DNA of 64,000 nucleotides, taken from contig NZ_SPFO01000010.1 in assembly GCF_005845035.1 (NCBI RefSeq), positions 1 through 64,000 of the forward strand, given 5' to 3'. The position numbers and the translations under genes are program-made. Under the pieces are notes generated by a model, which saw nothing but the letters and a program-made list of their open reading frames with translations, was not told the origin of the DNA and did not search any database. Origin of the DNA: Collinsella aerofaciens. Lineage in GTDB: Bacteria > Actinomycetota > Coriobacteriia > Coriobacteriales > Coriobacteriaceae. Positions 8,113 through 17,281 of this stretch are shown piece after piece; position 1 is the first letter of the stretch, and the number at the start of each line of letters is the position of its first letter.

Positions 8113-8805
8113 GTGGCTCCCGTCAAAAGCGCCGTCGACCCTGTTATCACCCCGGCGACCGATCTCACCACCAATATCGGCATCCATTCCCGTAAGAGCG
8201 TCGTGGCGGCGCATGTCCGCTCCGAGCACGCCCGTCAGGAATTTGAGCGCCGCGCGCAGCTTCTGCGCGAGTGCCTGTGCAGCGAGGACTTTTTGGCCAA
8301 CAAGGGCATAGGCAATGAGATCGGCTTCCACACCTTTTGCTATGACCCTGCGCTGGAGTTTGAGGCGCGTGCATTATTTGACACCCTTTCATGCGATGCC
8401 GAGGCCGACAAGCTTCCGTGCACGCTCAAGGTCGTGAACCTTTACGACGCCGTGCTGGCAATTCTCGAAAAGCGCCGTGTCCTTAAGGCCATCCCACGCC
8501 AAGAGGAGCGCCGCGGTACCCAGCGCGTGCTCGAGGACGTGGCCAAGTTCGCCTCGCCCGAGAAAGTTGCCGCGTACATCCTTGAGCAGACCGAGCCGTT
8601 CGCGCCCGGAGACGTCATTCTCCTCACCGGTGCGGGCGAGGTCTTCCCGTTCTTTCGCATGCACACGCTTCTCCACTGCATGCTTGCGGATTTTGATGAG
8701 GTGCCTGTGGTCGCCGCCTATCCGGGCAGTTTCAACGGCTCTTCTTTCCAGCTCTTTAACCGTCTGCCGGCCGACAACTACTACCGCGCCATCGATATCT
8801 CGTAA
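8113..8805 (+). CDS. brxB: BREX protein BrxB (DUF1788)
   Basis: A 230-residue protein of the BrxB/DUF1788 family, the second gene of the canonical type 1 BREX order. Family features visible are the repeated helical start, AILEKRRVLKAIPRQEERRGTQRVLEDVAKF in the middle, and DVILLTGAGEVFPFFRMHTLL with YPGSFNGSSFQLFNRL at the end. Its biochemical role is not established; it is part of the defence complex set. It starts with GTG 8113, one base after the brxA stop, so translation is probably coupled to brxA. The 78-base gap to brxC holds a good AAAGGAG site. Confidence 0.9.
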   Translation: MAPVKSAVDPVITPATDLTTNIGIHSRKSVVAAHVRSEHARQEFERRAQLLRECLCSEDFLANKGIGNEIGFHTFCYDPALEFEARALFDTLSCDAEADKLPCTLKVVNLYDAVLAILEKRRVLKAIPRQEERRGTQRVLEDVAKFASPEKVAAYILEQTEPFAPGDVILLTGAGEVFPFFRMHTLLHCMLADFDEVPVVAAYPGSFNGSSFQLFNRLPADNYYRAIDIS

Positions 8806-8883
8806 GCACGGCTCCCCGCAGGCAAGTCCCTGCCGCCGGTAACAACCCTTTGCCATAACGTTCCCAAACCCAAAGGAGCACCC

Positions 8884-11800
8884 ATGGACAACACGATCAT
8901 TCGCGACCTCTTTGCTAAAGACATCAACCGCTCCATCAACGGCGTGGTCAAGGTCCAGGATTCAAAAGATGGGTCCATCCGCCAAGAGCTTGACGAGTAC
9001 GTGGTGACGCGCGAGTTGCAGAGGCACTTTGCCACGTTCTTCAAGGCCTACGGCGATGCCATCGATGCGCGCACCGACAAGATCGGCGTGTGGATCAGTG
9101 GTTTCTTCGGTTCCGGTAAATCGCACTTCCTCAAGATGCTGAGCTACCTGCTCGAGAATCGCCAGATCGGCGGTAAGAGCGCCATCCGCTACTTTGACGG
9201 CAAGATCGTCGACCCCATGGTCGCGGCTGCCATGGAGCGCGCCTGCTCGGTGCCCACGCAGGCCATCCTCTTTAACATCGATAGCAAGGCGGGCCAGTGG
9301 AAGCAGGGCGATACGGCTCCCACGGCGCTGCTTCGCGGCTTTGAGCGCATGTTCTACGAGGCGCGCGGCTTCTACGGCGAGGACCTCAAGCTTGCAAAGC
9401 TCGAGGACTACATCGATTCCCTGGGCAAGACCCAGGAGTTCCGCGAGGCCTTTGAGCGCGTGAACGGCGAGTCCTGGCTCCAGACCCGCGACACCTACAG
9501 CTACTTTGAGGACGACGTGGTCGAGGTGCTGCAGAGCGTGCTCGGCATGAGCGAAAAGGCCGCATGGAACTGGCTCGAGGGTTCTGAGGACGAGGTTTTG
9601 GCCCCCGATGTCTTTGCCAAAAAGGTCAAGGACTACGTAGACGCTCAGGCAGCGGCCCACGGCGGCAACTTCCGTTTGCTCTTTATGGTCGACGAGGTGG
9701 GTCAGTTTATTACAAACGACAAGGACCCAAGCCTTATGCTGAGCCTTCAGACCATCGTCGAGGAGCTGGGTGCCGCCTGCGGTGGCCGCGTGTGGGTGAT
9801 GGTTACGAGCCAGGAGGCCATCGACAACCTGAGCCTGCCCGTGGGCAACGACTTTTCAAAGATCCAGGGCCGCTTCAATACCCGCCTTTCGCTCTCCAGC
9901 TCCAGCGTGGACGAGGTCATCCAGCGCCGTGTGCTCGAGAAGACCGCGCCGGCGGCCGATATGCTTGCACAGGTCTACGAGCAAGACGCCGCCGTGCTTA
10001 AAAACAACTTTACCTTTGAGGGTGGCTCGCGCTCCGACCTTGCCGGCTACGCCAACTCCAAGGATTTTGTGGCCAGCTACCCGTTTGTGGGCTACCAGTT
10101 TAAGCTCCTGCCCGACGTGATGACCGAGGTGCGCAAGCACGGTGTCAAGGCCAAGCACATGTCAACGGGTGAGCGCTCCATGCTGAGCGCGTTCCAGGAG
10201 AGCGCTCAGGCCATCCAGTATGACCAGACCGGTGCACTCGTGCCGTTCTGGTGCTTCTTCGACACTATCTCCAAAGACCTTGAGCACGGCATCAACCAGG
10301 TGGTCGACCGCGCGGTCCGTGCGGCCGAGGACGCAAAGGGCCTTGAACCCTACGACGTTCGGGTGCTCAAGCTCCTGTACCTGATTCGTTACATCGGCTA
10401 CGTTAAGGCCACGGTCGAGAACATCTCCATCTTCATGATCGACGGCCTCGACGTGGACATGCGCGCCCTCAAGGACCGCGTCAAGGAGTCCCTTGCCCGC
10501 CTGGAGGGCGAGAACTACGTGGCACGCCAGGGCGATGCCTATAGCTTCCTCACCGACGAGGAGCAGGAGATAGCGCAGGAGATCGCACGCACTCCGGTCG
10601 ATAACGCGCAGGTGATCGAGTCTATCAAAAAGCGCCTGTTCGACAGCATCTACACCGCGCGTAAACTCAACCGCGGGGCCAACGACTTTCCGTTTGACCG
10701 CTATGTGGACGGCTCAATCCACGGTGCCAGCATGGGCGGCATGGAGCTTTGCGTGGCGACTATGGCGAGCGATCTGGGCCGTGCGGACGATACCGAGCTG
10801 GCCTTGGCTTCTTCGGGCAAAGCCATCGTGGCTTTGAGCGACGAGGCGGATTATTGGGAGACGCTCGTCAACGCCGCCAAGATCCGCAAGTACGCCAAGA
10901 CGCGAAATCTCCAGGAGCTTCAGCCGAGTACGCGCCAGATCGTCGAGTCCAAGATGCGCGAGGCAGCCTATAACGAGAAAGAGGCCGATGTCCTTTTGAG
11001 CGAGGCCGTACTCCATGCACGTTGCGCGGTCAACGGCCGCATAATTGAGGTCCGCGCGGTCAAACCCGCTCAGGTCTTTGAGCAAGTGCTGGCGCAGCTG
11101 TGCGATGTGGTCTTTGAAAAGGCCGACTATATCGGCGCGCCGGTCACGAGCGATTCCGATATCCGCTCCACTCTGGCGGGCAACGTTCAAGCGGGGCTCG
11201 CTGGCATGGACGCGGGCAACACGCGTGCGCTCAAGGAGGTCGAGGACTACCTCAAAGTGCAGCACCAGCGCCACCTGGATACCGCTATGGGCGATATCCA
11301 GCGCAGGTACCAGCAAAAGCCCTATGGCTGGCGCGAGGTTGACATCGCAAATGTGGTGGCGCAGCTTGTAGTGGAGCAGCGCGCGCAGGTGCTGTTTGGC
11401 GGTCAGGCGGTTCAAGCTAACGACAGCCGCATGGTGTCGCTCCTGCGTAAGGATGCCGATAAGGCCCAGGTGCGTTTGCGCGTGCGCATGAGCGACCGGT
11501 TGCTGCGCGCCACGGGCGAGCTTATGCGTGACCTGTTTGATCTCAAGACCGTGCCCTCCAACGAGGATAAGCTCGTGGCCGAGCTCAAGGAGCGCCTTGA
11601 GGGCTTGCGTGAGGTGTGCGTCGCCATGGCACGCGACTACTACACGGGTATCAAGCCGGCCTGCCCGTATCCCGGTGAGGACGAGTGCGAGAAGATGCGC
11701 TCGGAGGTGGTCGACGTTCTTAAGGACCAGAGCGATTCCGAGGCGTTCTTGACCACGTTCACCAAGCACGAGGACCGCCTGCTCGATGCCAAGGAAGACT

Positions 11801-12546
11801 TTGACAAGGTGGTTGAGTTCTTCGAGTCCAACCAACGAACAGCGTTTGACCACGCCAAGGATTTCTTGAGCCGCACCGAGGGCATCGAGTATGCCTCCGA
11901 TGACATTCCCAACGCGGTGGAGAACGTGGCAAAGGTACGCGAGATCCTCAAAGACCCAAAGCCCTACGGCCGCATTAAAGACCTTCAGCCGTTGATGGCA
12001 CCCGTCAAGGAAGACATCAAAAAGCACCTGGGCATTCGCCGCAACGAGTTCTTGTGTCGTATCGAAAACGACCTGCAGGATTTGCGGAAGCAGGCCGAGA
12101 GCCAAGAAGGTTTTGTCAAGCAGGCCAAGGATGCCATCGCGGACGCCAACACCAGGTATGAGTCGTTCAAGAACCGCGCCCATGGCGTCCAGAGCCTCAA
12201 CGAGCTTAACGCCCTCGCGGCAAACTGGGAAAACTGGATCGTTGCTGCAACCAACAAGATATACGACGCCGTGGATGAGGCCCGCATGCGAATGGACAAC
12301 GAGCGCCGCACCACCGAGGTCACGAGTACGGGTGAGGTGGTCAAGAAGATTTCCAACAAGGGCGCCGCATCGTCTGCGCCCGTGCCCGCGTCTAAGCCCC
12401 AGCGGAAGATCAAGACCGTGCGCCGCGCCGATTTGGCCAAGCCGAGTCGCCTCTTGTCCGCAGAGGACGTGGAGCGCTACGCGGACGACCTGCGCTCTCG
12501 CCTTATGCAGGAGCTCGCTGCAAACGACGAGATTCGTATCAACTAA
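8884..12546 (+). CDS. brxC: BREX P-loop ATPase BrxC (PglY-type)
   Basis: A 1220-residue protein, the usual size for BrxC. It starts with the family signature (IRDLFAKDINRSINGVVKVQD), has a Walker A motif GFFGSGKSH (GSGKS at 76-80) and a Walker B-like LLFMVDE near residues 265-272. The C-terminal half is long, charged and helical (SESQEGFVKQAKDAIADANTRY...), then a basic tail (KPQRKIKTVRRADL) and a final helix. BrxC is an AAA-type ATPase needed both for host methylation and for phage exclusion. AAAGGAG precedes the ATG. No frameshift is seen. Confidence 0.95.
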   Translation: MDNTIIRDLFAKDINRSINGVVKVQDSKDGSIRQELDEYVVTRELQRHFATFFKAYGDAIDARTDKIGVWISGFFGSGKSHFLKMLSYLLENRQIGGKSAIRYFDGKIVDPMVAAAMERACSVPTQAILFNIDSKAGQWKQGDTAPTALLRGFERMFYEARGFYGEDLKLAKLEDYIDSLGKTQEFREAFERVNGESWLQTRDTYSYFEDDVVEVLQSVLGMSEKAAWNWLEGSEDEVLAPDVFAKKVKDYVDAQAAAHGGNFRLLFMVDEVGQFITNDKDPSLMLSLQTIVEELGAACGGRVWVMVTSQEAIDNLSLPVGNDFSKIQGRFNTRLSLSSSSVDEVIQRRVLEKTAPAADMLAQVYEQDAAVLKNNFTFEGGSRSDLAGYANSKDFVASYPFVGYQFKLLPDVMTEVRKHGVKAKHMSTGERSMLSAFQESAQAIQYDQTGALVPFWCFFDTISKDLEHGINQVVDRAVRAAEDAKGLEPYDVRVLKLLYLIRYIGYVKATVENISIFMIDGLDVDMRALKDRVKESLARLEGENYVARQGDAYSFLTDEEQEIAQEIARTPVDNAQVIESIKKRLFDSIYTARKLNRGANDFPFDRYVDGSIHGASMGGMELCVATMASDLGRADDTELALASSGKAIVALSDEADYWETLVNAAKIRKYAKTRNLQELQPSTRQIVESKMREAAYNEKEADVLLSEAVLHARCAVNGRIIEVRAVKPAQVFEQVLAQLCDVVFEKADYIGAPVTSDSDIRSTLAGNVQAGLAGMDAGNTRALKEVEDYLKVQHQRHLDTAMGDIQRRYQQKPYGWREVDIANVVAQLVVEQRAQVLFGGQAVQANDSRMVSLLRKDADKAQVRLRVRMSDRLLRATGELMRDLFDLKTVPSNEDKLVAELKERLEGLREVCVAMARDYYTGIKPACPYPGEDECEKMRSEVVDVLKDQSDSEAFLTTFTKHEDRLLDAKEDFDKVVEFFESNQRTAFDHAKDFLSRTEGIEYASDDIPNAVENVAKVREILKDPKPYGRIKDLQPLMAPVKEDIKKHLGIRRNEFLCRIENDLQDLRKQAESQEGFVKQAKDAIADANTRYESFKNRAHGVQSLNELNALAANWENWIVAATNKIYDAVDEARMRMDNERRTTEVTSTGEVVKKISNKGAASSAPVPASKPQRKIKTVRRADLAKPSRLLSAEDVERYADDLRSRLMQELAANDEIRIN

Positions 12547-12612
12547 CTCGCGGAGCCACCGGTGCCAAAGCGAGCACCGGTGGTTTATGGCGTTTAGAAA
12601 GGCTCATCAACC

Positions 12613-15129
12613 ATGAACGATTCTGCCCTTAAGAGCTTCTGCACCTGGGCCCGTACAGAGCTCATCAAAGGCGTGGAGGCACAGATGGTGCGCTACGGCA
12701 TCACCGAACCTGCACCTTCGCCCGTTGGGTCCGAGACCGTCAACGGCCTGCCCCTAAGTCCTGCTGAGGTTGAGCAGCGTGACGAGCTGCTGCGCATACA
12801 GACAGAGGTGGGTCACGAGGCGCTGCGCGACCGAGCGGCCTACACCTGGTTCAACCGCATCGTGGCCATTCGCTTTATGGATGCACGCGGATGGCTCCCC
12901 AGCCGTATGCGCATGCTGAGTCGTGCGGACGGCAGCCATGGCAGCGAGGCCGTGGAGAACGCACTGGACGTGGAGATAGCGACGGCCGATACCGATCGCA
13001 TAGCCGAGCTCAAGATGGCGGGCTTGGATGAACCGCTGTGGCGCTACCTGTTTATGGCTCAGTGCGAGGAGCTTGCCGATTGCCTGCCGGGCGTCTTTGA
13101 ACGCGTGGGCGGTGCCATGGAGCTGCTGTTGCCCCAGGGCCTCATGATGTCCGACGGCGTGGTGGGCAAACTCAACACCATTCTCGCTGACGAGGACTGG
13201 CGCAAGGGCGTGACCGTTCTGGGCTGGATGTATCAGTACTACAACGCTGACGTCAAAGACGAGTTCTTCAAGGCAAAACGCAAAGCAGCGGCGGCGGACA
13301 TCGCGCCCGCCACGCAGCTCTTCACCCCCGAGTGGATCGTGCGCTATATGGTCCAGAACTCGCTCGGCCGTCTGTGGATGCTCAACAACCCGGGGAGTTC
13401 GCTGCGCGAGCGCATGGAGTATTACATCGAGCCTGATACTGAGCACGAGGACTTCATCCGCATTTCGAGCCCCGAGGAGATAACCATCTGCGACCCCGCA
13501 TGTGGCTCGGGCCATATCCTGGTCTATGCGTTTGAGCTGCTCTTTGCCGTGTACGAGGAGCGCGGCTACCGCGAGCGCGAGATCCCGGAGCTCATCCTGA
13601 CCAAAAACCTCGCTGGCATGGAGATCGACCCCCGTGCGGCTCAGATCGCGGAGCTGGCGCTTGCCATGTGCGCCCGCGAGCACGATCGTCGCTTCTTTAG
13701 GCGTGGCGTTCGCGCCGACGTTGCCGTGCTCTCGAGCATCCCGCTAGGGGAGGACGAGCTGCCGGGTAACAAGAAGCTCGCCGAGGAGCTGAGTCATTTG
13801 GGCGAGATCGGTTCGCTGCTCAATCCCTCAGAGGACGAGATCGACGAGCTCAAGGCTGCCGCCGCGAGTTGTTCCGATGACCTTTTTGCCGCTACGGCCA
13901 AAACTAAGCTCGAAAGCGCTGCCGCCATCTGCGAGAAGCTGTCCCGTCGTTTTACCTGCACCGTTGCGAATCCTCCGTATATGGGCAGCAGTAGCTTTAA
14001 CCCCTTCATGAGCAAGTGGGTCAAGAAGAACTACCCCGACGTGAAGAGCGACCTCTTCTCCAGCTTTGTCGTTCGCATGTTCAGTCTCGCCAAGGACCAC
14101 GGCGAGTGCGGAGTCATGTCGCCTTTCGTCTGGATGTTCATCGGAAGCTATGAGAAGCTCCGCAACGAGATTATCGACAACAGAACGCTTACCTCCCTCA
14201 TTCAACTTGAGTACTCGGGCTTCGCTGGTGCGACTGTGCCCATCTGCACCTACACGTTTCACAACTCACTCATCAAGAGCTACAAGGGAGGCTACGTGCG
14301 CCTTTCTGACTTCGTTGGCGCCGCTGTCCAGGCTCCCAAGGCCCTCGAGGCAATCCAAAACCCTGACTGCGGTTGGTTCTATCGCCGCAACGCTGACACC
14401 TTCAAACAGATCCCCGGCACCCCCATAGCCTACTGGGCCAGCGATGCTCTTGTTGAATCGTTCACAAAAGGAAAGAGGCTCGATGCCATTGCTACTCCGC
14501 GACAGGGCTTGGCGACGAGTGATAACGGTCGCTTTTTGAGGAAATGGTGGGAAGTGGTGCCTTCCAACACATCGCGAGATTGCAGCGGCAGGCCCGAGGC
14601 AAAGCAAAGTGGTTCCCGTTGGTTCCCGATTATTCGGGGCGGCTCCTATCGAAAGTGGTGGGGTGACTACGACGAGGTGGTTAATTGGTTTGATGACGGT
14701 CGGGAGATGAAGGAGGCAATTCTGTCCAAGTATACTTATCTCTCTACACCTGATTTTGTGATCAAGAACCAGAACGACTACTTCAAGCCCGCAGTCTCTT
14801 GGTCTAAAATTTCTTCCAGCCTTGCCTCCTTTAGGTTTGCGCCTCGAGGGATGCTTTTTGAGGTAGCCGGAGCATGTCTTTTTGCGGAGCCGAACGAGCT
14901 TCGATACATCCAGGCTTTCTGCAACTGTTCCATTGCCGAAATTGATTTGGCGTTTATGTCGCCGACTCTAAACTTTGAGGTAGGCCAAATCGGTCAGTTG
15001 CCAATCATCCAAGATGAGGCCGCTGAACCGACTGTCTGTTCGCTCGTTGAAGACTCTCGTTCAATTTCAAAGGCGGACTACGACTCGTTTGAAACCTCTT
15101 GGGATTTCAAACGTCATCCGCTGTTGTAG
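12613..15129 (+). CDS. pglX: BREX adenine methyltransferase PglX, N-terminal part
   Basis: 838 residues covering the N-terminal and methyltransferase parts of PglX. Seen: N-terminus MNDSALKSFCTWARTELI, TPEWIVRYMVQNSLGRLW, SAM motif I DPACGSGHI (about 293-301) and catalytic NPPY (453-456), followed by a target-recognition region. PglX marks host DNA by N6-adenine methylation. The protein ends in FETSWDFKRHPLL, a segment that in ordinary ~1200-residue BREX-1 PglX lies internally and is followed by the C-terminal helical domain. That domain is here a separate frame at 16290, beyond two small genes. The recognition part (from about 14450) and the DNA after it look more AT-rich than the first half, suggesting an exchanged segment. 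Confidence 0.9.
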   Translation: MNDSALKSFCTWARTELIKGVEAQMVRYGITEPAPSPVGSETVNGLPLSPAEVEQRDELLRIQTEVGHEALRDRAAYTWFNRIVAIRFMDARGWLPSRMRMLSRADGSHGSEAVENALDVEIATADTDRIAELKMAGLDEPLWRYLFMAQCEELADCLPGVFERVGGAMELLLPQGLMMSDGVVGKLNTILADEDWRKGVTVLGWMYQYYNADVKDEFFKAKRKAAAADIAPATQLFTPEWIVRYMVQNSLGRLWMLNNPGSSLRERMEYYIEPDTEHEDFIRISSPEEITICDPACGSGHILVYAFELLFAVYEERGYREREIPELILTKNLAGMEIDPRAAQIAELALAMCAREHDRRFFRRGVRADVAVLSSIPLGEDELPGNKKLAEELSHLGEIGSLLNPSEDEIDELKAAAASCSDDLFAATAKTKLESAAAICEKLSRRFTCTVANPPYMGSSSFNPFMSKWVKKNYPDVKSDLFSSFVVRMFSLAKDHGECGVMSPFVWMFIGSYEKLRNEIIDNRTLTSLIQLEYSGFAGATVPICTYTFHNSLIKSYKGGYVRLSDFVGAAVQAPKALEAIQNPDCGWFYRRNADTFKQIPGTPIAYWASDALVESFTKGKRLDAIATPRQGLATSDNGRFLRKWWEVVPSNTSRDCSGRPEAKQSGSRWFPIIRGGSYRKWWGDYDEVVNWFDDGREMKEAILSKYTYLSTPDFVIKNQNDYFKPAVSWSKISSSLASFRFAPRGMLFEVAGACLFAEPNELRYIQAFCNCSIAEIDLAFMSPTLNFEVGQIGQLPIIQDEAAEPTVCSLVEDSRSISKADYDSFETSWDFKRHPLL
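15119..15126. repeat. Left copy of 8-bp repeat at the pglX split
   Basis: CGCTGTTG covers the last codons of the N-terminal pglX frame (..CCG CTG TTG TAG). The matching CGCTTTTG lies at 16297-16304 in the C-terminal frame (..ACG CTT TTG GCC). Joining the two TTG codons deletes 1178 bases and gives ...RHPLL-ADKYEARK... in one frame. Confidence 0.6.
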
Positions 15130-15636
15130 GTGAGCATTGTGGCTAAATCCTACAAACTTGTCGAAGAGACGAAACGAACTACAGCGGAGTGTGCTGAAAA
15201 GTGGAACGCCGATAAACGAGATGTTTCCGCCTGGTGTAGGGCTGATTTGATTTCTGGTGCGGTAAAAGAAACCTCCTTCCCGTTCAGGTGGATCATCCCC
15301 TGTGATGCGAAGCGTCCCATAGATGCACGCATCATAAGGGAGCTGCTGTGGCAGATAATCGAGCTTGAAAACGAGCGTATTTCCGAAATCGACGTTTCTG
15401 CTTGGGGTATTCCGGCAGTCGATATTGCTGGGTGCATTCAATCGTTGAAAGACGCCGATTATTTGGCGTTTTCACAAGAAGGTGTTGGCTTACAAATAAC
15501 GAAAAAGGGCCTTGCTTTGATTGGCCGCGGTCAGAATGACAAGGCTATAAATGAGACGCCTACGGCACTGAAGTGGACTGCCGATGCCGTGGGTATTATT
15601 GCCGGAAGTGCAATAAATCAAATTATCCAAAGATAA
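15130..15636 (+). CDS. Small HTH protein inserted within pglX
   Basis: A 168-residue protein starting with GTG right after the pglX-N stop (a second GTG, 9 bases on, is possible). Residues about 17-45 (TAECAEKWNADKRDVSAWCRADL) resemble the helix-turn-helix of MerR/excisionase-like proteins, followed by FRWIIPCDAKRPI. The middle is helical (RELLWQIIELENERI) and ends with a winged-helix-like LKDADYLAFSQEGVGLQITKKGLAL. The last ~20 residues are hydrophobic (ADAVGIIAGSAI). I do not recognise the family. It could be a DNA-binding regulator carried by the insert. Its GC content looks lower than that of brxC or pglZ. Confidence 0.6.
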   Translation: MSIVAKSYKLVEETKRTTAECAEKWNADKRDVSAWCRADLISGAVKETSFPFRWIIPCDAKRPIDARIIRELLWQIIELENERISEIDVSAWGIPAVDIAGCIQSLKDADYLAFSQEGVGLQITKKGLALIGRGQNDKAINETPTALKWTADAVGIIAGSAINQIIQR

Positions 15637-15677
15637 GTGCTTCCGCAAGGACGTTGTAGTTTCGAAAGGTAATAACC

Positions 15678-16136
15678 ATGTCTGATTGTTGTATTTATGA
15701 ACCTCAAAATTACGACCGACAGGAGGTTGATCGTTTTCTGCGTGGTGAGACTAGGGAAATATGCATTGAGTTGAAGTGCGTTAAGCAGGAAAAGTCAGAG
15801 GACTTTGCGATAACGGATGTGGTTTTGCAGCTCGATTTAATAATGTGTGAGAAGCCGCACATGTGCAACGTTTCCGCTCATGATACCCCTTATTTTGATC
15901 CGTCTGGTTTAGCAACGCTTTCATTTTTGATTACCGAGAAGACAGTCGGTTCGCAAGATTACCATGCGATTTGTCGCTGTGGGAACGCTCGCGATCTATT
16001 GGGGGGATCTCGATTGCTCCTTGTAATTTCGGAAAGGAGCGAATCTCGAGAATGCGCATTTGAGTTTAGTCCAGCATTGGGAGTGTTTGGCAGATACGTG
16101 TGGCATGAAGTCGATTTGAAAGCTTCCATTGGATAG
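15678..16136 (+). CDS. Hypothetical protein inserted within pglX
   Basis: A 152-residue protein of unknown function. It has no signal peptide or membrane segment, alternates predicted beta strands (EICIELKCV, FAITDVVLQLDLIM, LATLSFLITEKT, RLLLVISE), and has six scattered cysteines with no clear zinc motif. Two 60-base stretches I counted by hand (15721-15780 and 15841-15900) are about 45-47% GC, against about 58% for one in brxC, which suggests foreign origin. GAAAGG lies upstream. Together with the HTH gene it forms the cargo between the two pglX parts; it could be a defence accessory or an immunity-type protein, but nothing in the sequence decides this. Confidence 0.55.
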   Translation: MSDCCIYEPQNYDRQEVDRFLRGETREICIELKCVKQEKSEDFAITDVVLQLDLIMCEKPHMCNVSAHDTPYFDPSGLATLSFLITEKTVGSQDYHAICRCGNARDLLGGSRLLLVISERSESRECAFEFSPALGVFGRYVWHEVDLKASIG

Positions 16137-16289
16137 GAGAGCGATTTCATATCGCGCAATTAAGACGAATCAGCTGCTTTCGAGCAAGAGATACGCCGGT
16201 GTCGCGCGGCGCATAGGGCCGAGCTCCGAGCCTGATTTTTTCACGGCGACCGATTAATTGAAAGACCATGGGAAACGGAAGGCGGCACA
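16137..16289. other. Short non-coding stretch before pglX C-part
   Basis: Nothing recognisable as coding. The frame of the C-terminal pglX part is open upstream only to a TGA at 16233-16235 and offers no better start codon. GGAAACGGAAGG (16270-16281) supplies a ribosome binding site for ATG 16290. Confidence 0.5.
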
Positions 16290-17258
16290 ATGACAACGCT
16301 TTTGGCCGATAAATACGAGGCTCGCAAGGCCGAGGTCAATACTCGCTTTGAGCAGCTTCGCGCTAACGAGGAAGAGCTCAACCGAATCTTTGCCAAGATC
16401 TACAACATGGAGGGCGAGGTACCCATCGAGGTCGAGGATAAGTACGTCTCGGTGGCGCGCATCTTCGACACCGCCGACGAGATTCCCGAGAGCTATAAGG
16501 GTAACAAATACGTGCGTACCAAGCGCGATGAGATCACCTCGCTCATAAGCTATGCCGTGGGCTGCATGTTCGGCCGCTATTCGCTGGATGTGGACGGGCT
16601 GGTCCTGGCCGATCAGGGCGCCACGGTCGACGACTATCTGGCCAAGATGCCCGATTCCGCGCATGTGACCTTTATGCCCGATAGCGATAACGTGCTGCCC
16701 ATTACCGATGACGAGTACTTTGACGACGACATCGTGCGCTACTTTATCGACTTTGTGCGCACCGTGTATGGCGAGGAGACGCTTGAGCAGAACCTGGCCT
16801 TTATTGCCGAGGCACTCGGTGGTAAGGGTACCTCGCGCGAGGTAATCCGCACCTACTTTCTGAAGGACTTCTTTCAGGACCACTGCCAGACCTATAAGAA
16901 GCGCCCCATCTACTGGCTGTTCGACAGCGGCAAGAAGAACGGCTTCAAGTGCCTTGTTTACATGCATCGCTACCAGCCTGACCTGTTGGCTCGCATCCGC
17001 ACCGACTATGTGCATGAGCAGCAGGAGCGCTACCGTGCCCAGATCGGGTATGCCAACGATGCCCTTGTCAGTGCCGAGCGCGGCGAGCGCGTGCGCTTGG
17101 ATAAGCGCATCAAAAAGATCAACGACCAGCTCAAAGAGACCATTGCCTACGAGGAGAAACTGCACCACTTGGCAGACCAGATGATTAAGATCGACCTGGA
17201 TGACGGCGTCAAGGTCAACTACGCCAAGTTTCAGGATGTGCTGGCGAAGATTAAGTAA
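16290..17258 (+). CDS. pglX: BREX PglX, C-terminal part as separate polypeptide
   Basis: 322 residues matching the C-terminal domain of BREX-1 PglX: EARKAEVNTRFEQLRANEEELNRIF, then VEDKYVSV, LISYAVGCMFGRYSLD (86-100), KGTSREVIRTYFLKDFF, KRPIYWLFDSGKKNGFKCLVYMHRY, and the family ending DLDDGVKVNYAKF. It has its own ATG with a good ribosome binding site, so it could be made as a second subunit. Its fifth residue onward (LADKYEARK) continues exactly where the N-terminal part stops (HPLL). Either PglX works as two chains here, or the gene is interrupted by an insert. pglZ follows after 23 bases. Confidence 0.88.
   Translation: MTTLLADKYEARKAEVNTRFEQLRANEEELNRIFAKIYNMEGEVPIEVEDKYVSVARIFDTADEIPESYKGNKYVRTKRDEITSLISYAVGCMFGRYSLDVDGLVLADQGATVDDYLAKMPDSAHVTFMPDSDNVLPITDDEYFDDDIVRYFIDFVRTVYGEETLEQNLAFIAEALGGKGTSREVIRTYFLKDFFQDHCQTYKKRPIYWLFDSGKKNGFKCLVYMHRYQPDLLARIRTDYVHEQQERYRAQIGYANDALVSAERGERVRLDKRIKKINDQLKETIAYEEKLHHLADQMIKIDLDDGVKVNYAKFQDVLAKIK
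16297..16304. repeat. Right copy of 8-bp repeat at the pglX split
   Basis: CGCTTTTG, matching CGCTGTTG at 15119-15126 in seven of eight positions and at the same codon register. Confidence 0.6.
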
Positions 17259-17281
17259 CTGTAGATACGGTAAGGATATTC

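Noticed and set aside
10714..12183. 489-codon open frame antisense to brxC
   Set aside because: GC-rich genes throw long antisense frames; the brxC product matches its family along its full length and the antisense protein resembles nothing.
15120..16300. Explaining the split pglX as a simple frameshift or nonsense mutation
   Set aside because: The halves are separated by about 1.1 kb with two other plausible genes and the C-part has its own start and ribosome binding site; no single-base change would rejoin them.
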